A stretch of 64,000 nucleotides of DNA, taken from contig NZ_QTTA01000010.1 in NCBI RefSeq assembly GCF_003730275.1, forward strand, positions 372,001 through 436,000. The letters are read 5' to 3'. The position numbers and the translations under genes are program-made. Every line of letters starts with the position of its first letter. Position 1 is the first letter of the stretch. The notes under the pieces are model-generated. The model made no database searches. It was not told the origin of the DNA and was given only the letters and a program-made list of their open reading frames with translations. Shown here piece by piece: positions 57,603 through 64,000 of the stretch. This stretch comes from Brevundimonas halotolerans. Lineage in GTDB: Bacteria > Pseudomonadota > Alphaproteobacteria > Caulobacterales > Caulobacteraceae.

Positions 57603-58010
57603 CTACTGGGCGGGCTCTGCGCCGGCGAGCGAGTCGAGATCGTCCAGCGTCGGCGCTGCCGGGGCCGCGTCAGGTGCGGCGACCGGAGGCGGCGCAACGC
57701 CCGGCTCGGTGCCATCGGTCGCGGGGGCAGTCGGCTGGACCAGGGCGCCGACGGCATCAGCATCGATCCCGGAACTGGACCCGCGAGACATATTGCCCGC
57801 CACCGTCAGGCTGAGCGCCAGAATGAAAAACAGGATCGCCAGAATCCAGGTCGACTTGGTCAGCAGATTACCCGCACCGCGCGCCGTCATGAAGCCCGAC
57901 GGACCACCGCCCATGCCGAGCGCGCCCCCTTCGGAGCGCTGCAGCAGCACCAACGCCGTCATGGCGAGCGAAACGAGGATGATGGCGACGAGGAGAATGG
58001 TCTGGAGCAT
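57603..58010 (-). CDS. secG: Preprotein translocase subunit SecG
   Basis: SecG (135 residues) is the small membrane subunit of SecYEG. The first membrane helix (about 3-22), the LLQRSEGGALGMGGG loop (about 22-36) and the second helix (about 52-70) are conserved. The tail of 65 residues is Ala/Pro/Asp-rich and longer than in E. coli, as usual in alphaproteobacteria. It lies between tpiA and pyrG in the same direction, a common arrangement. Confidence 0.94.
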   Translation of the reverse strand: MLQTILLVAIILVSLAMTALVLLQRSEGGALGMGGGPSGFMTARGAGNLLTKSTWILAILFFILALSLTVAGNMSRGSSSGIDADAVGALVQPTAPATDGTEPGVAPPPVAAPDAAPAAPTLDDLDSLAGAEPAQ

Positions 58011-58102
58011 GGCTGCTTATATGTGTGGCACGGGGCTGCGCCGATCAAGCGGCGGGCTCTATCATTCTTGTCGTAAGGGCGCAAACGCGTTCGGGGCGCG
58101 GA

Positions 58103-58858
58103 TCAGGCCGCCCGGATGATGCGGATGAAATCGTCGGCCTTGAGCGACGCACCGCCGACAAGTCCGCCGCCGACCTCGGGGACCGCCAGGATTTCAGCCG
58201 CATTGTCCGGCTTCATCGACCCGCCGTACAGAATGGGGGGCCGACGACCGCCCTCGCCCAATCGCTCGACAAGGGCGTCACGGATGGCGGCATGGACCTC
58301 GGCGATCTGGTCCAGCGTGGGTGTCAGGCCAGTGCCGATGGCCCAGATGGGCTCATAGGCCAGGGCGAAGGGCCGGTCCTTCAGCGCATCGGGCAGGGAG
58401 GCCCGGACCTGGGCTGTGACAAAGGCAACGGCTTGACCGGCCTCGCGCGTCTCCAGCGACTCGCCGACGCAGACGATCGGCTCCAGCCCGGCACGCAGGG
58501 CCGCTTCAACCTTGGCGGCAACATCGGCGTCCGTTTCGCCAAACCCCTCGCGACGCTCGGAATGTCCCAGAATTACCAGCCGCGCGCCCGCGTCCGCCAG
58601 CATCGGGGCCGAAACAGAGCCGGTGAAGGCGCCGGAATCCTTGTCGTGACAGTCCTGCCCGCCCAGCTCGACCGGCCCGGCCCCCAGCTTCCACGCCATC
58701 TGCGCGATCAGGGTCGCGGGCGGGCAAAGGCCGACACGGGCGTTGACGGGATCAGCCTCCAGAGCCTGACGCAGGGCGCCGGCTTCTTCCAGCGCTGGCG
58801 TCAGGCCGTTCATCTTCCAGTTGCCGACAATCAGTTTCACGGGCGTTTCCATGGCCAA
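58103..58858 (-). CDS. tpiA: Triosephosphate isomerase
   Basis: TpiA (251 residues) interconverts dihydroxyacetone phosphate and glyceraldehyde 3-phosphate. NWKMNG holds the catalytic lysine, LGHSERR the histidine, and AYEPIWAIGTG the glutamate with the mobile loop. LYGGSMKPDNA is the phosphate-binding end. An ATG two codons further in is an alternative start. It is divergent from the PpiD-like gene. Confidence 0.97.
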   Translation of the reverse strand: MAMETPVKLIVGNWKMNGLTPALEEAGALRQALEADPVNARVGLCPPATLIAQMAWKLGAGPVELGGQDCHDKDSGAFTGSVSAPMLADAGARLVILGHSERREGFGETDADVAAKVEAALRAGLEPIVCVGESLETREAGQAVAFVTAQVRASLPDALKDRPFALAYEPIWAIGTGLTPTLDQIAEVHAAIRDALVERLGEGGRRPPILYGGSMKPDNAAEILAVPEVGGGLVGGASLKADDFIRIIRAA

Positions 58859-58972
58859 GGTTTAGGAGCAGATGACGGATGCGCCAAGCCTGTGTCTTGC
58901 CGCAAGGGGGGTGCTGCCCCTATACGCCGATAAGGCCCCGCGTGGGCACCTGCGCACTGCTCAAGGTTTGTC

Positions 58973-60874
58973 ATGATCAGCAACTTCCGCAACTTCGCCA
59001 AATCGCCCTGGGCGATTGCCATTATCGGGCTGATCGCCGTCAGCTTTTTGATCGTCGGCAACGAAGCGGACATCTTCGCCTCCCTTGGGCCGCGCGATGT
59101 GGTCAAGGCTGGCGACCGCAGCGTCACTCAGCAGGAATTCCTCGCGGATTTCGACCAGGTGCGCGCCAACTATCAGGAACAGACCGGCGCCCCGGTCACG
59201 ACCGAGGATCTGGTCGGCCAGAACATCCACATTCGATATCTTGAAGGCAAGACGCAGGAACTGGCCTTCCAGAACTGGGCGCGCCGCGTGGGAATTCGCC
59301 CGGGCAAGGAACTGGTCCTCAAGCAAATTCGCCAAATCCCCGCCTTCTTCAACCAGATCACCGGCCAATTTGACGAAGAGGCCTACCGCACCGTCCTGCA
59401 GGGCGAGAACATGACCCCTGCCGACCTCGAGCAGGATCTGACCGACCAGTACGCCCAGAATCACTTCGGTGCGTCGCTGTATGCGGCCGCCCGGGTGCCC
59501 CGGATCTATGGCGCCGTGATCGCCAATGGCGCGCTGGAACGCCGCGATGGCCGCTGGTTCGCCGTCACCCAGGAAATGGCCGGCACCGCGCCCGCCCCGA
59601 CCGACGCCCAGCTGACCACCTTCATGAACGAGAACGAGGCCCAGCTGCGCCGTCCCGAAACCCGGGTCGCCTCGATCGTGCTGTTCGACAATCCGCCCGG
59701 ACAGGCACCCGAGATCAGCGAAGAGGCCATCGTGGAGCGGTTCGAGTTCCGCAAGGACTCCCTGTCCATTCCCGAACGTCGGACCTTTGCCGTCTATCCG
59801 GCCGCGAGCAACGAGGCTGCCCAGCGGATTTCGACGGCCCTGAAGGCGGGCGAGAACCCCGGCGTCGAGCCCACCCCCTATTCCGAAACCCCGCAGAGCG
59901 CCGTGCCCGATCCCGCCGTGGGAGCCGCCGTGTTCGGTCTGGCTAGGCCGGGTGTCTCCGACCCCGTCCAGACCCGCGTCGGCTTTGCCGTCGTTCAGGT
60001 GACCGCCATCCAGCCCGGCGAGGCCGCGACGCTGGAAGGCGTGCGCGAGGCCATCGTTCAGGAGCTTCAGGCCGAGGCGGCCACGGGCGCTGAATTCGAG
60101 CGCGTTGAGCGTTACGAGGCGGCCCGCAACAGCGGCATGTCGCTGGAACAGGCCGTCGAAGAGGTCGGCGCCCGCATCATCACCCTGCCCGCCTTCACGG
60201 AACAGGGCTTCCGCGCGGACGGCAGCCAGATCAATGCGCCGCCCCAGATCTTCCAGACCGCATGGCGTCTGCCCGAAGGCGGTGTCAGCGATGTCATCGA
60301 CGCGGGTCAGGGCCAGTATTTCGTGCTGCGCCTCGACTCCATCCGCCCTGCGGCCATGCCGGCCCTGGACGATGTCCGCGAGATCCTCGTGCGCGAATGG
60401 ACGGCCCGTGAAAACAGCCGCCTGCTCAGCGCCAAGGCCGAGGAACTGGCCGCGCGCGTCCGCGCCGGTGAAGATATCGCCGAAGTCGCCCGCTCGGTCG
60501 GCGCTACCCTGATCACGCGCGAGAACACGCTTCAGGATGAGGAAACCCAGCAAGCCATCGGTCCGGGTGTGCTGCAGGGCCTGTTCGGTCAGGCCAAGGG
60601 GCAGGTATTTGTCCAGCCGGCCAGCCAGACGGCCTTTGCCGTCGGCGTCGTCGATGACATCCGCGCCTCCGACGCCGCCACAGTCGCGCCGATCGCGGAA
60701 CGGATACGCCCGCGGATCACCCAGGACCTGGTCTCCGGTCTGGGCGACAGCGCCATCCGCTGGACCCAGGCGAACTCCAAGGCCAGCTATGACGTCGGTG
60801 CCGCCCGCCAGGCTCTCGGTCTGCCTGAAGAGGCCCCCGCCGCCCCGGCGGGAGCCGCTGCCGGGGCTCAATGA
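58973..60874 (+). CDS. Membrane-anchored periplasmic chaperone/foldase, PpiD-like
   Basis: This is a 633-residue protein with an N-terminal anchor (about 11-32) and a SurA-N-like helical chaperone region (about 40-200, VTQQEFLADFDQVRANYQ). A parvulin-type region (about 255-370) and a second PPIase-like part (about 370-480) follow. The layout is that of PpiD, which sits at the Sec translocon exit and helps newly exported proteins fold. Key parvulin residues appear degenerate, so isomerase activity is doubtful. It overlaps trpE by 4 bases. Confidence 0.9.
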   Translation: MISNFRNFAKSPWAIAIIGLIAVSFLIVGNEADIFASLGPRDVVKAGDRSVTQQEFLADFDQVRANYQEQTGAPVTTEDLVGQNIHIRYLEGKTQELAFQNWARRVGIRPGKELVLKQIRQIPAFFNQITGQFDEEAYRTVLQGENMTPADLEQDLTDQYAQNHFGASLYAAARVPRIYGAVIANGALERRDGRWFAVTQEMAGTAPAPTDAQLTTFMNENEAQLRRPETRVASIVLFDNPPGQAPEISEEAIVERFEFRKDSLSIPERRTFAVYPAASNEAAQRISTALKAGENPGVEPTPYSETPQSAVPDPAVGAAVFGLARPGVSDPVQTRVGFAVVQVTAIQPGEAATLEGVREAIVQELQAEAATGAEFERVERYEAARNSGMSLEQAVEEVGARIITLPAFTEQGFRADGSQINAPPQIFQTAWRLPEGGVSDVIDAGQGQYFVLRLDSIRPAAMPALDDVREILVREWTARENSRLLSAKAEELAARVRAGEDIAEVARSVGATLITRENTLQDEETQQAIGPGVLQGLFGQAKGQVFVQPASQTAFAVGVVDDIRASDAATVAPIAERIRPRITQDLVSGLGDSAIRWTQANSKASYDVGAARQALGLPEEAPAAPAGAAAGAQ

Positions 60875-62382
60875 TCGACGAGCGTTCGCCGGTCGATCCA
60901 GAGGCCTTCGCCCGGGCCTGGAACGCGGGTACTCCCCAGGTCGTCGTCCGTCGTCGGATCGACGATCTGGAGACCCCGGTCTCGGCCTATCTGAAGGTCG
61001 GCAAGGGGCGCCCCTATGCCTTCCTGCTCGAGTCGGTCGAGGGGGGCGCCGTCAAGGGCCGCTATTCGATCCTGACCCTCGATCCCGACGTCGTCTGGCG
61101 CTGTCGGGACGGCAAGGCAGCGCTGGCGCGTGGCCCTGACGTCGCGACCGACCGGTTTGTCGATGAGGCGGATGATGCCCTGACGTCGCTGCGGCGTCTG
61201 ATGGCGGCCAGCCGCTTTGACCTTCCGGAAGACCTGCCCCCCATGGCCGCCGGCCTGTTCGGGGCGTTCGGCTATGACATGGTCCGCCTGCTGGAGCCGC
61301 TGGGTGAGGCCAATCCCGACCCGCTGAACCTGCCGGATGCCGTGCTGGCCCGCCCCTCGCTGGTCGCCATCTTCGACTCCGTCAGCCACGAGATCGTGCT
61401 GGTCGCCGCTGCCTATCCGGATGGAACCACGCCTGCCGATCAGGCCCTGTCGCAGGCCATCACCCGGCTGGATGATTTCGAGGCCCGGCTGGATCAGGGT
61501 CTGTCGCGCCCGCGCGCTGCGCCTCTGCCGACCCCCGTGTTCGACACCCGCGTCGACGCCCCCGCCTATGCCGCCATGGTCGACCGGGCCAAGCGCTATA
61601 TCGAGGCGGGTGACATCTTTCAGGTGGTGCTCAGCCACCGGCTGTCGGCGGAGTGGACGCGTGATCCGTTCGCCTTCTACCGCTCGCTGCGGCGTCAGAA
61701 CCCCTCGCCCTATCTGTTCTATCTGAACTTCGGCGGCTTCCAGATGGCGGGCTCCAGCCCCGAGATTCTGGTGCGGCTGAAGGACGGCGGCGTCACCATC
61801 CGGCCGCTGGCGGGCACCCGCGCGCGGGGCGCGACCGAGGCCGAGGACCAGCGACTGGAGGCCGAACTGCTGGCCGATCCCAAGGAGCGGGCCGAGCATC
61901 TGATGCTGCTGGATCTGGGCAGGAATGACGTGGGCCGGGTCAGCCGCCCGGGCAGCGTCACCGTCACCGAGAGCTTCGTCGTCGAACGCTACAGCCAGGT
62001 CATGCACATCGTCTCGAACGTGACCGGCAAGACGGACCCTCGGCTGGACGCCGTCGACACCCTGCTGGCCGCCCTGCCCGCCGGCACCCTGTCAGGCGCG
62101 CCCAAGGTGCGGGCCATGGAGATCATCGACGAGTTGGAGACCGAAAAGCGCGGCATCGGCTATGGCGGCGGGGTCGGCTACATCTCCAGCGACGGTCAGG
62201 CCGATATCTGTATCGTGCTGAGAACCGCCCTGTTCACACCGGGCCAGATCCATGTGCAGGCCGGTGCCGGGGTCGTCGCCGACAGCGATGCGGCCGCCGA
62301 ATATGCGGAGACCCTGGCCAAGGCCCGGGCCCCAATGCGCGCGGCAGAGGATGCGTGGCGTTTCGTCTCAGGAAACGACTGA
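60871..62382 (+). CDS. trpE: Anthranilate synthase component I
   Basis: TrpE (503 residues) makes anthranilate from chorismate with ammonia from TrpG. The feedback-site motif FLLESVEGG is at about 50-58, and the chorismate-binding core has FQVVLSHRL, GSSPEIL, RPLAGTRARG, ERAEHLMLLDLGRND and GTLSGAPKVRAME. It starts in the ATGA overlap with the PpiD-like gene. trpG lies 289 bases after the stop, with a small antisense gene between. No trp leader peptide or attenuator is evident. Confidence 0.97.
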   Translation: MIDERSPVDPEAFARAWNAGTPQVVVRRRIDDLETPVSAYLKVGKGRPYAFLLESVEGGAVKGRYSILTLDPDVVWRCRDGKAALARGPDVATDRFVDEADDALTSLRRLMAASRFDLPEDLPPMAAGLFGAFGYDMVRLLEPLGEANPDPLNLPDAVLARPSLVAIFDSVSHEIVLVAAAYPDGTTPADQALSQAITRLDDFEARLDQGLSRPRAAPLPTPVFDTRVDAPAYAAMVDRAKRYIEAGDIFQVVLSHRLSAEWTRDPFAFYRSLRRQNPSPYLFYLNFGGFQMAGSSPEILVRLKDGGVTIRPLAGTRARGATEAEDQRLEAELLADPKERAEHLMLLDLGRNDVGRVSRPGSVTVTESFVVERYSQVMHIVSNVTGKTDPRLDAVDTLLAALPAGTLSGAPKVRAMEIIDELETEKRGIGYGGGVGYISSDGQADICIVLRTALFTPGQIHVQAGAGVVADSDAAAEYAETLAKARAPMRAAEDAWRFVSGND

Positions 62383-62568
62383 GGTTGCGGGCGCAGGGTC
62401 CTCGAACTGGACGCCTGGGCCCAGCACCACGGCGCCGGCCATCAGCATCGCCGCCGCCGCCAGAAGGCCCATGGCCGCCAGCGCCCCGATCGCCTGTCGC
62501 GCCGCCGGTTTCGGGGCGTCCCCGTCCAGCAGACGGCGAGCTTCGGCAAGCTTGGGTGTGATGTCCAT
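62368..62568 (-). CDS. Small single-span membrane protein, antisense between trpE and trpG
   Basis: This 66-residue protein has a polar head (MDITPKLAEARRLLDGDAP) and one membrane helix (about 26-50, rich in Ala, Gly, Leu and Met). A strong ribosome site GGGAGG lies about 8 bases before the ATG, which supports a real gene. It overlaps the end of trpE by 15 bases on the other strand. The function is unknown. Confidence 0.65.
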   Translation of the reverse strand: MDITPKLAEARRLLDGDAPKPAARQAIGALAAMGLLAAAAMLMAGAVVLGPGVQFEDPAPATSVVS

Positions 62569-62671
62569 GGTCGGGCCTCCCTCTCAGGCCCCCAGACCAG
62601 TCTGATTGGGTTAACGCGCGGTTTACGCTCCGCCGCTTGGCGCGGGCGCGACAGCCCTCTAGAAGCCGCTC

Positions 62672-63262
62672 ATGATCCTCGTCATCGACAACTACGACAG
62701 CTTCACCTGGAACCTCGTCCACTATCTGGCCGAGCTGGGCGTCGAGACGCGCGTGGTCCGCAACGACGAGCTGACCGTCGATCAGGCCCTGTCCGCAGGC
62801 GCCGAGGCGGTGCTGCTGTCGCCCGGCCCGTGCTCGCCGAACGAGGCGGGCATCTGTCTGTCGCTGATCGAACAGGCGCCCGCGACCCTGCCGATCCTCG
62901 GCGTCTGTCTGGGCCATCAGGCGATCGGGCAGATTTTCGGCGGCGAGGTGATCCGGGCCAAGGCGCTGATGCACGGCAAGACCTCGCCCATCCATCACGA
63001 AGGCCAGACCCTGTTCGCCGGCCTGCCGTCGCCGTTCACGGCCACGCGCTATCACTCGCTGGCCGTGCGGCGCGAGACCCTGCCCGACGTCCTGACCGTC
63101 ACGGCCTGGACCGAGGACGGCGAGATCATGGGCCTCAGCCACGTGTCGCGGCCCATCCACGGCGTCCAGTTCCACCCCGAGTCGATCGCCACCGAGCACG
63201 GCCACGCCATGCTGGCCAACTTCCTCGACCTCGCGGGTGTCCGCCGCAAACGGGCGGCCTGA
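62672..63262 (+). CDS. trpG: Anthranilate synthase component II (glutamine amidotransferase)
   Basis: TrpG (196 residues) releases ammonia from glutamine for Trp[15 protein letters not shown] starts the protein, the catalytic cysteine is C79 in GVCLGHQ, and the His-Glu pair is in [22 protein letters not shown] is the oxyanion region. It may also serve p-aminobenzoate synthesis. trpD starts 2 bases after its stop. Confidence 0.96.
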   Translation: MILVIDNYDSFTWNLVHYLAELGVETRVVRNDELTVDQALSAGAEAVLLSPGPCSPNEAGICLSLIEQAPATLPILGVCLGHQAIGQIFGGEVIRAKALMHGKTSPIHHEGQTLFAGLPSPFTATRYHSLAVRRETLPDVLTVTAWTEDGEIMGLSHVSRPIHGVQFHPESIATEHGHAMLANFLDLAGVRRKRAA

Positions 63263-63263
63263 G

Positions 63264-64000
63264 ATGTCCGACGGCTTCAAGGGACTGCTGGCCCAGCTGA
63301 TCGAGGGCCGCCCGCTGGCCGGGCCGGACGCGCGCGCCTTCTTCGCTGCCTGCCTTCGCGGTGAGCCCACCCCCGCCCAGGTCGCCGCCGCCGTCACCGC
63401 GCTGCGCATGCGCGGCGAAACGGTCGAGGAGATCGCCGCCTTCGCCACCGCCATGCGCGAAGCCGCCACCCCCTTCCCTGTGCCCTATCCCGTGATCGAC
63501 ACCTGCGGCACGGGCGGGGACGGTCGCCACACCTGGAACGTCTCGACGGCTGCGGCCCTCGTGCTGGCGGGTGCGGGGCTGAAGGTCGCCAAGCACGGCA
63601 ACCGGGCGCTGAGCTCAAAGTCCGGCTCATCCGATGTGCTGGCCGCGCTGGGTGTCGATCTGATGGCCCCGGCCGAGATCCAGCTGCGCGCTCTGGATCA
63701 GGCCGGGATCTGCTTCCTGTTCGCGCCCGCCTATCACGGCGCCATGCGCCACGTCGGCCCGATCCGCTCAGAAATCGGGTTCAGGACTGTCTTCAACCTG
63801 CTGGGGCCGCTGTCGAATCCGGCGAGGGCAAGGCGTCAGGTGATGGGCGTCTATGACCCGGCCCTGCTGGAGCCGCTGGCCGAGGTGCTGGGGCGTCTGG
63901 GGGCCGAGCGCGCCTGGACCGTCCACGGCGAGGGGCTGGACGAACTGACCACCACCGGCCCGACCGAGGTGGCCGAATGGCACAACGGCTCCGTCCGCCG
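63264..64000 (+). CDS. trpD: Anthranilate phosphoribosyltransferase (3' end outside window)
   Basis: The first 245 residues of TrpD are visible; the gene runs off the right edge. TrpD attaches phosphoribose to anthranilate. The PRPP site DTCGTGGDG (about 79-87) with NVSTAAALV, and the loop [17 protein letters not shown] (about 110-126) are intact, and [10 protein letters not shown] follows near 178. It begins 2 bases after trpG, consistent with a trpGD(C) operon. Confidence 0.95.
   Translation, partial: MSDGFKGLLAQLIEGRPLAGPDARAFFAACLRGEPTPAQVAAAVTALRMRGETVEEIAAFATAMREAATPFPVPYPVIDTCGTGGDGRHTWNVSTAAALVLAGAGLKVAKHGNRALSSKSGSSDVLAALGVDLMAPAEIQLRALDQAGICFLFAPAYHGAMRHVGPIRSEIGFRTVFNLLGPLSNPARARRQVMGVYDPALLEPLAEVLGRLGAERAWTVHGEGLDELTTTGPTEVAEWHNGSVR

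Noticed and set aside
62611-62625. CtrA box ahead of trpG
   Set aside because: TTAA-CGCGCGG-TTTA has a mismatch and the surrounding genes give no reason for CtrA control; kept out as a probable chance match.

Overview
The window is chromosomal DNA from a high-GC alphaproteobacterium of the Caulobacterales, most likely Brevundimonas or a close relative. The evidence is a bactofilin gene next to an M23 peptidase, HdaA beside ppk1, an RNase E with a terminal GWW motif, several CtrA-type boxes (TTAA-N7-TTAA), and a gene order around suf, tyrS, bacA, prfB, ponA, amiC and rne that I recall as resembling Caulobacter crescentus. Coding density is high, many genes overlap by 1-4 bases, and almost every gene is a recognisable core gene.

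Layout. 1-4200: a partial exported protein, a RhlE-type helicase, a DgcB-like diguanylate cyclase and a PlsC-type acyltransferase. 4165-12388 (minus): one long Fe-S assembly operon read iscR, cysteine desulfurase, sufB, sufC, sufD, sufS, sufT, sufA, under a probable IscR-controlled promoter at 12471-12503. It carries two insertions. A palindromic element sits in frame inside the start of sufS. An extra block between sufB and sufC holds an unknown gene, a truncated second copy of the sufC start and a RelE/ParE-type toxin-antitoxin pair. 12549-19944: an alpha/beta hydrolase lacking its serine, NamZ-like and DOMON-like genes, tyrS, a peroxiredoxin, M23 peptidase plus bactofilin, and prfB with its programmed frameshift. 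20022-26788: PBP1A, a cell-wall amidase and RNase E. 26930-31118: periplasmic quality-control genes (M48 protease, DsbA-like), thiSG and a NavAb-like sodium channel. 31303-34353: aroQ, accB, accC and aat. 34320-37130: a DUF2155 gene, an NDUFA12 homologue and two exported pentapeptide-repeat proteins. 37237-41009: aspS, a small exported protein and a PepSY membrane protein. 41098-45549: hdaA-ppk1-ppx, linking replication control and polyphosphate. 45588-53321: a VOC protein, RNase D, purM, an M28 peptidase, purN, ndk, an ABC-F ATPase, a DUF2164 gene and tRNA-Leu(UAG). 53322-55830: the only accessory-looking stretch, with three small envelope proteins (one behind a perfect CtrA box) and a fragment of an IS3-type transposase. 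55831-64000: pyrG, secG, tpiA, a PpiD-like chaperone, trpE, trpG and the start of trpD.

No CRISPR array, prophage or intact insertion sequence is present. The most unusual features are the cargo block and in-frame palindrome in the suf operon, the CTG start of aat, the tandem pentapeptide-repeat pair, and the CtrA-box lipoprotein. Everything here is read by eye. Functional calls rest on motifs, length and context, not on database searches.
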